Below, one piece after another: positions 6,916-10,038 of a stretch of DNA of 10,038 bases. The stretch comes from JBBRLG01 sp038231495 (GTDB taxonomy: Bacteria > Planctomycetota > Planctomycetia > Gemmatales > Gemmataceae): the NCBI GenBank assembly GCA_038231495.1, contig JBBRLG010000261.1, positions 1-10,038 on the forward strand. Reading direction: 5' to 3'. A program made the position numbers and the translations under genes. The notes under the pieces were generated by a model that saw only the letters and a program-made list of their open reading frames with translations, ran no database searches and was not told where the DNA came from. Numbering within the stretch: the stretch's first letter is position 1; each line of letters opens with the position of its first letter.

Positions 6916-7350
6916 ATGAATCGCACCTTGCGCTGGAATGCGGTCCCGTCTGTTTTCCTATTGGTCCTGCTCTCCGGGTGTGGCAGCTCCGCTTACGTCT
7001 CGGGCGACGTGACCTACGACGGGGAGCCGGTCGAAAAAGGGACGATCACGTTTCTACCGGCGGACGGCAAGGGTGCGTCCGCCGGCGGCGTCATCGAGAA
7101 GGGCCACTACAAGGCCCCGAATGTGCCGCCGGGAGCGAAGATCATTAAAATCGAGGCGGTCTCGGCGATTACTTTCGCCCGCAGCAGCGAGGAGCTTGCG
7201 CGGGAAGCCAAAAGCGGCACCAAAACCCCGGCGAAGCCCGCGGACTTGATCCCGAATAACGCGGTGGGGAACAACACCAAGGCGGAGTTGAAGGCCGGCG
7301 ACCAGAAGCTGGACTTCCACCTGACGAAGCCCGTCAAAAAAGGAAGCTGA
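6916..7350 (+). CDS. Small predicted lipoprotein paired with DUF1559 gene
   Basis: The 144-residue product has a lipoprotein signal peptide with the lipobox LSGC and lipidation expected on Cys22. The next stretch, 'GDVTYDGEPVEKGTITFLPADGKGASAGGVIEKGHYKAPNVPPG', has the pattern of a transthyretin-like or carboxypeptidase-regulatory beta-sandwich, seen in many planctomycete lipoproteins encoded right after DUF1559 genes. A Lys/Ala-rich middle and the strand-like ending 'DQKLDFHLTKPVKKGS' complete it. GGAG (6902-6905) is ten bases before ATG 6916, and the gene starts 20 bp after the DUF1559 stop, so the pair is very likely co-transcribed. The function is unknown; the pairing suggests that the pilin-like and lipid-anchored proteins act together at the cell envelope, which is inference. 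Confidence 0.88.
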   Translation: MNRTLRWNAVPSVFLLVLLSGCGSSAYVSGDVTYDGEPVEKGTITFLPADGKGASAGGVIEKGHYKAPNVPPGAKIIKIEAVSAITFARSSEELAREAKSGTKTPAKPADLIPNNAVGNNTKAELKAGDQKLDFHLTKPVKKGS

Positions 7351-7393
7351 CGAAATCTGCGGCCTCAACAGACTTGGTGGGTGGCAAGCTTGG

Positions 7394-7585
7394 TCAGCGC
7401 TGCCCCCGTTCGTTGCCGTTAAGCGTCGCGCTGCTGTCGCGACCGAAGCCGAACTCGTCGTACGCCGCTTCTTCCGGGTTTTCGTTCAGCGCGCGTTTGA
7501 GGTGCTGGCGGCGCTTGCGGTTGCCAACCTTCTTGATTTCGCGTTTCAGGTCGCGGTAGGCCCGCTTGTCGTCGTGTTGCGGCAT
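7394..7585 (-). CDS. Small basic hypothetical protein
   Basis: The 63-residue product has a strongly charged helical N-terminal half, 'KRAYRDLKREIKKVGNRKRRQHLKR', then 'ENPEEAAYDEFGFGRDSS' and a polar tail. The amino-acid pattern (regular amphipathic basic helix, then an acidic/aromatic segment) looks like a folded small protein rather than a chance frame. It begins 31 bp after the end of the dacB-like gene on the same strand, so it is probably co-transcribed with it. The ribosome binding site is weak (GGTGAAAC just before the ATG). The basic helix could bind nucleic acid, but no known family is recognised. Confidence 0.65.
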   Translation of the reverse strand: MPQHDDKRAYRDLKREIKKVGNRKRRQHLKRALNENPEEAAYDEFGFGRDSSATLNGNERGQR

Positions 7586-7616
7586 GTTTCACCGACACCC
7601 GCCGGACTTGAGAGGT

Positions 7617-9182
7617 TCACGGCGCGTTGAGGTAAATGATCTCACAGAGCTTGCCCAACTGTTTGCCTTCCCGCACGGAGCCGACGAGCGCCGGCAACGG
7701 CACGTCGTTAACGAAGATGGTGTAAAACAACGTCTTGCCGTTGGCCGCAGTCATGACGCCCGCCACCGCCTTGCTCCGCAAAAGCTGCCGGTCGTTGAGC
7801 AAGTCCTGGTCCGTGTACGTGCCCGTCTTGCCGAACACTTTGCCGCGCGCGGGGCTGTCCGCGCCGATCACGTCCACCAGCGTGCCGTCCACGCCCAGCA
7901 CCGGCATGGCCGCCTTGTAGACGCCGAAATCCGGCCGCTTGGCCATCGCTTGCAACAGCTGCACCGTCACGCGCGGCGTCACGCGGTCGCCGTTGCCGCC
8001 GCCTGCGCCGGATTCGAGCGCGATGTCCGCCACCGGCAGACCGAGTTCGGCCAGGACCTTCGCCTGTTGGCGCAACCCTTGGGGCAGCGTGCGCTGGTCG
8101 TGCTTCACCGCCAGCAACAACGGCAACATGCTGGCGTAAAGGTTGTGACTCACTTTCAGCGTCACTTTCAGCCCCTCGGCCAAAGGCGGCGACTTGTGGG
8201 TCGCGACGCGCGTTAGCTTTGCGTAGGCTTCTTTCTCCGGCAGTTCCGCGGTCGGCGCGCGGAGGATGCTCGCCTTCACCGTGATCCCTTCCTTGCGTAG
8301 CGCCTCGATGAATAACGCCCGTGCGAAACCGGCCGGGTCGTCCACCACGCAGATGCGCACCAGCGGCTTGGCGTCGGCGGCGACCTGGCCGCGCACCACG
8401 TAGCGCTGCGGGCCGACGCGCTCCGTTACGACGCGCGACAGTCGGCCCGCGGCCACCGTCTCCACCTGCACGTCGAGCTGAAAGTAATCGGATTCCGGCA
8501 CGGCCTTGATCGTGGCCGGCTCGCCCGCCTTGGCCGCGGGCGTAATCACCACGTCGATGAGGTTGTCGTTCACGACAATCGGCGTCAACAAGTCCGGACC
8601 GCTGCCGCTGCCGCGCGAGCGCTCGAAGAGTCGATCGTCGATGAGCACGTCGCCGTCGATCTGTTTGATGCCGGCTTGCTTGACCTGTTTGGCAAGGTCC
8701 TTGAGGCCGGCCAGCGGGTCGGTGCCGGTCAACTCGACGTTGGTGCTGACGGCACTCGTGTAAATGTGGTCGTGGTCCTTGAAGGCCATCTTGCCGTCGG
8801 CGGTGGTGCGGCCGCCCAGGGCGAAATCCCCCTTGGCCACGAGGACCAGGTCGCCGCGCAGCCGGCCCTCGGCCACCTCGCCGCGGCGGTAGACCGGCGT
8901 CTCGAACGTGTAATCGGCCCCCAGGCCGACGAGGGCGGCGGCACAGGAGTAGAGCTTGGTGACGGAGGCCGGCGCGAACAACTGGTCGGCGTTGTGGGCG
9001 TAGACGGGTTTGCCGGTCTCGCCGTCAACGACGAGGATGCCCCAACGGCTGTGCTTGTACTCGGGGGCGTTGATGACGGCTTCGATTTTCGCCGCCAGGT
9101 CGTCGGCGGCGGCCAGCCGCGGGACTGGCAGCAACGGCACGACGACGGCCAAACAAAGGGCAACTAGGCGGCGGTGGGACAT
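7617..9182 (-). CDS. dacB: D-alanyl-D-alanine carboxypeptidase/endopeptidase, PBP4 (peptidase S13) family
   Basis: The 521-residue product has a signal peptide ending near A26 (VPRLAAA-DD) and the full S13 penicillin-binding active site: SVTK (nucleophile Ser73, Lys76), SHN (Ser345-His-Asn347) and KTG (452-454). Family context motifs 'SGAGGGNGDRVTP' (about 391-403) and 'VDGTL' (about 431-435) are also present, as is the large domain inserted between the first two motifs that is typical of PBP4. Length is close to the E. coli DacB class. The enzyme trims the terminal D-Ala or cleaves D-Ala-mDAP cross-links in peptidoglycan in the periplasm, relevant because planctomycetes are now known to make peptidoglycan. 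GAGG about ten bases before ATG 9182 supports the start. A palindromic repeat lies 61 bp upstream, so the promoter must be short or lie within or beyond that repeat. Confidence 0.93.
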   Translation of the reverse strand: MSHRRLVALCLAVVVPLLPVPRLAAADDLAAKIEAVINAPEYKHSRWGILVVDGETGKPVYAHNADQLFAPASVTKLYSCAAALVGLGADYTFETPVYRRGEVAEGRLRGDLVLVAKGDFALGGRTTADGKMAFKDHDHIYTSAVSTNVELTGTDPLAGLKDLAKQVKQAGIKQIDGDVLIDDRLFERSRGSGSGPDLLTPIVVNDNLIDVVITPAAKAGEPATIKAVPESDYFQLDVQVETVAAGRLSRVVTERVGPQRYVVRGQVAADAKPLVRICVVDDPAGFARALFIEALRKEGITVKASILRAPTAELPEKEAYAKLTRVATHKSPPLAEGLKVTLKVSHNLYASMLPLLLAVKHDQRTLPQGLRQQAKVLAELGLPVADIALESGAGGGNGDRVTPRVTVQLLQAMAKRPDFGVYKAAMPVLGVDGTLVDVIGADSPARGKVFGKTGTYTDQDLLNDRQLLRSKAVAGVMTAANGKTLFYTIFVNDVPLPALVGSVREGKQLGKLCEIIYLNAP

Positions 9183-9243
9183 GGTCGGTTTACCTCGTTC
9201 CTTTGTAGTTCTACCGTGTCACTTGGTGATGGACTGTAATGTC

Positions 9244-9441
9244 TTTACCCCGAAGGGGTTACATAACACAGCCCAGGGTAGCCGCTGCGCGGCAACCCTG
9301 GGGCGGGAGCGGGAGCGGCAGCCCGGGGCGCTCTTCTGCAACCCTTTCAGGGCAGGTTGTGGATAGCGGCCTCGCTCTCCGCCCCAGGGTAGCCGCTGCG
9401 CGGCAACCCTGGGCTGTGTTATATAACCCCTTCGGGGTAAA
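9244..9441. repeat. 198-bp palindromic repeat element between dacB and padR-like genes
   Basis: This fills most of the 311-bp gap at 9183-9493. The outer arms 9244-9274 and 9411-9441 are inverted repeats matching at 30 of 31 positions (mismatch at 9262). Each tip folds into its own ACCCC/GGGGT hairpin; the right one has a CTTCGG loop. Overlapping the inner ends are two identical 31-bp near-palindromic cores (9272-9302 and 9383-9413) that lie in the same orientation, although the flanks are inverted. The centre (9303-9382) holds a further small ACCC-TTTC-AGGG hairpin near 9340-9352. No clear target duplication was found and no protein is encoded. The rightmost hairpin may terminate the padR-like transcript. 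Confidence 0.8.
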
Positions 9442-9493
9442 ATACTTATGCCACCTGGCCAACTGACACAGTAGAAGTAGGCACAGCGTCCCA

Positions 9494-9922
9494 CTAGTGG
9501 ATGAAGCCGCCGTTCGCCACTTGCAGGATTCCTTTGTTGCGCGCCGCCGTCACCAGGGCGTAGAGGCGTTCCGCCTCCGCGGTCGCCACCCGCAGGCCGT
9601 AGGCCGTGAGGCGGTAGTAACGTCGGCGCTCGTCGTCCAGTTCCGGCACGGGACGCTCCTTACTCTCGCCGATCAACCCGTCCGCGACCATGCGCTGGAT
9701 CGAGCGGTAAAGCGTGCCAGGCCCGAGTTGCATCTGCCCCTCGGTCAGCTGGGCCACCTCCTGCATGATGCCGTAGCCGTGCCGTTCCTCGTCTCCCATG
9801 GCCAGGAGGATGTGGAACACCGCCGGCGTCAGGGGCAACACCTCGGCAGGGCTACGCTCTTGGGTGTGCGCGTCGCGCTTCGGGTGTTTTTTCTCAGATC
9901 GGTTCACGGCTGATGTATCCAT
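9494..9922 (-). CDS. PadR family transcriptional regulator
   Basis: The 142-residue product has a PadR winged helix-turn-helix at about residues 28-105: 'LTPAVFHILLAMGDEERHGYGIMQEV', 'QLGPGTLYRSIQRMVADGLI' (the recognition region with GPGTLYR) and the wing 'DERRRYYRLTAYG'. A C-terminal helix (about 108-130) should mediate dimerisation. PadR proteins are usually repressors whose targets are often adjacent; no target gene lies within the window, so the partner may be beyond 10038 or the protein may control only itself. ATG 9922 is chosen over an in-frame GTG at 9931, because the promoter at 9932-9960 predicts a transcript start near 9925, downstream of the GTG. Neither start has a good ribosome binding site, which fits a nearly leaderless mRNA. 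Confidence 0.88.
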   Translation of the reverse strand: MDTSAVNRSEKKHPKRDAHTQERSPAEVLPLTPAVFHILLAMGDEERHGYGIMQEVAQLTEGQMQLGPGTLYRSIQRMVADGLIGESKERPVPELDDERRRYYRLTAYGLRVATAEAERLYALVTAARNKGILQVANGGFIH

Positions 9923-9924
9923 GA

Positions 9925-9960
9925 TGGACACAGATTACTTGGATCGTACGTCCGTGTCAA
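9925..9960 (-). promoter_or_regulatory. padR-like gene promoter with possible autoregulatory operator
   Basis: Leftward, a perfect -35 TTGACA (9960-9955) is followed after exactly 17 bases by TAATCT (9937-9932), which keeps the key T1, A2 and T6 of a sigma-70 -10 box. The predicted +1 is near 9925, only three bases before ATG 9922. An imperfect inverted repeat, TTGACACGGA (9960-9951) and TCTGTGTCCA (9934-9925), matches at 8 of 10 positions and brackets the promoter. This is a plausible PadR operator for self-repression. Confidence 0.6.
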
Positions 9961-9979
9961 GAGGGGGGAGGGATTATTC

Positions 9980-10038
9980 GTAACCGTTCACTCCCCCCCT
10001 TACGAAGGGGGGGTAGGGGGGGTGGATGCCATGACGGA
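9980..10038. mobile_element. MITE copy 3 (truncated by window end, inverted orientation)
   Basis: The sequence starts GTAACCGTTCACTCCCCCC, which matches the reverse complement of the right end of copies 1 and 2. The 30-bp arm (9993-10022) is identical to theirs, followed by GCCATGAC, the complement of their GTCATGGC core. It lies 19 bp upstream of the padR-like -35 box. The eight bases before it, GATTATTC (9972-9979), should be the left target duplication. Confidence 0.8.

Noticed and set aside
7566..8216. 216-residue plus-strand frame over the dacB 3' end
   Set aside because: It overlaps the KTG and SHN motif regions of a well-supported S13 enzyme; the His/Arg-rich product is a codon-usage shadow.
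9239..9466. Small proteins on both strands of the 198-bp repeat
   Set aside because: They are translations of palindromic DNA, giving near-identical peptides from both strands. They are repeat by-products, not genes.
9491..9500. Perfect palindrome CCACTAGTGG at the end of the padR-like gene
   Set aside because: A ten-base palindrome overlapping a stop codon is expected by chance, and nothing else suggests a site.

Overview
The window looks like chromosomal DNA from a planctomycete, most likely a Gemmataceae relative. This is inferred from high GC, a DUF1559 prepilin-like protein with the H-X9-DG signature next to a small lipoprotein, a secreted SUMF1-domain protein, and a PQQ-type beta-propeller with the 'DWPQFLGPTRNG' N-terminus common in that phylum. 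No rRNA, tRNA or CRISPR array is visible.

Layout, left to right. (1) The first 14 codons of a leftward gene (42 to 1), divergent from a large multi-pass membrane protein (208-2133). (2) A 16-bp perfect hairpin terminator shared with a convergent two-domain GNAT acetyltransferase (2176-3126, minus). (3) A divergent intergenic region, then a secreted SUMF1-domain protein (3342-4181) and a secreted beta-propeller protein (4175-5563), which form an operon. (4) A DUF1559 pseudopilin-like protein (5843-6895) and a lipoprotein (6916-7350), 20 bp apart. (5) On the minus strand, a PBP4/DacB-type D-Ala-D-Ala carboxypeptidase (7617-9182) followed by a small basic protein (7394-7585). (6) A 198-bp palindromic repeat (9244-9441), then a PadR regulator (9494-9922, minus) with a TTGACA promoter that predicts a nearly leaderless mRNA.

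The most striking content is a family of short, transposase-less mobile elements: 4178-4313, 5565-5741, and a third copy starting at 9980 and cut by the window end. They begin GTAACC and end GGTTAC. The two complete copies are each flanked by perfect 8-bp direct repeats (CGCAAATG; GAAGTGAA), and they carry 30-bp inverted C7/G7-rich arms. GTAA ends plus 8-bp target duplications are the hallmark of IS66-family transposition, so these are probably IS66-type MITEs.

The first copy landed on an ATGA stop/start overlap between the SUMF1 and propeller genes. It separated the AAGGAGG ribosome binding site from the original start codon. Because the inserted length plus duplication is 144 bp, with no in-frame stop, the duplicated ATG next to the ribosome binding site now opens a frame that adds 48 element-encoded residues ahead of the propeller protein's signal peptide. 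I see no obvious multi-gene defence or biosynthetic system; the novelty here lies in the repeat elements and their effect on host genes.
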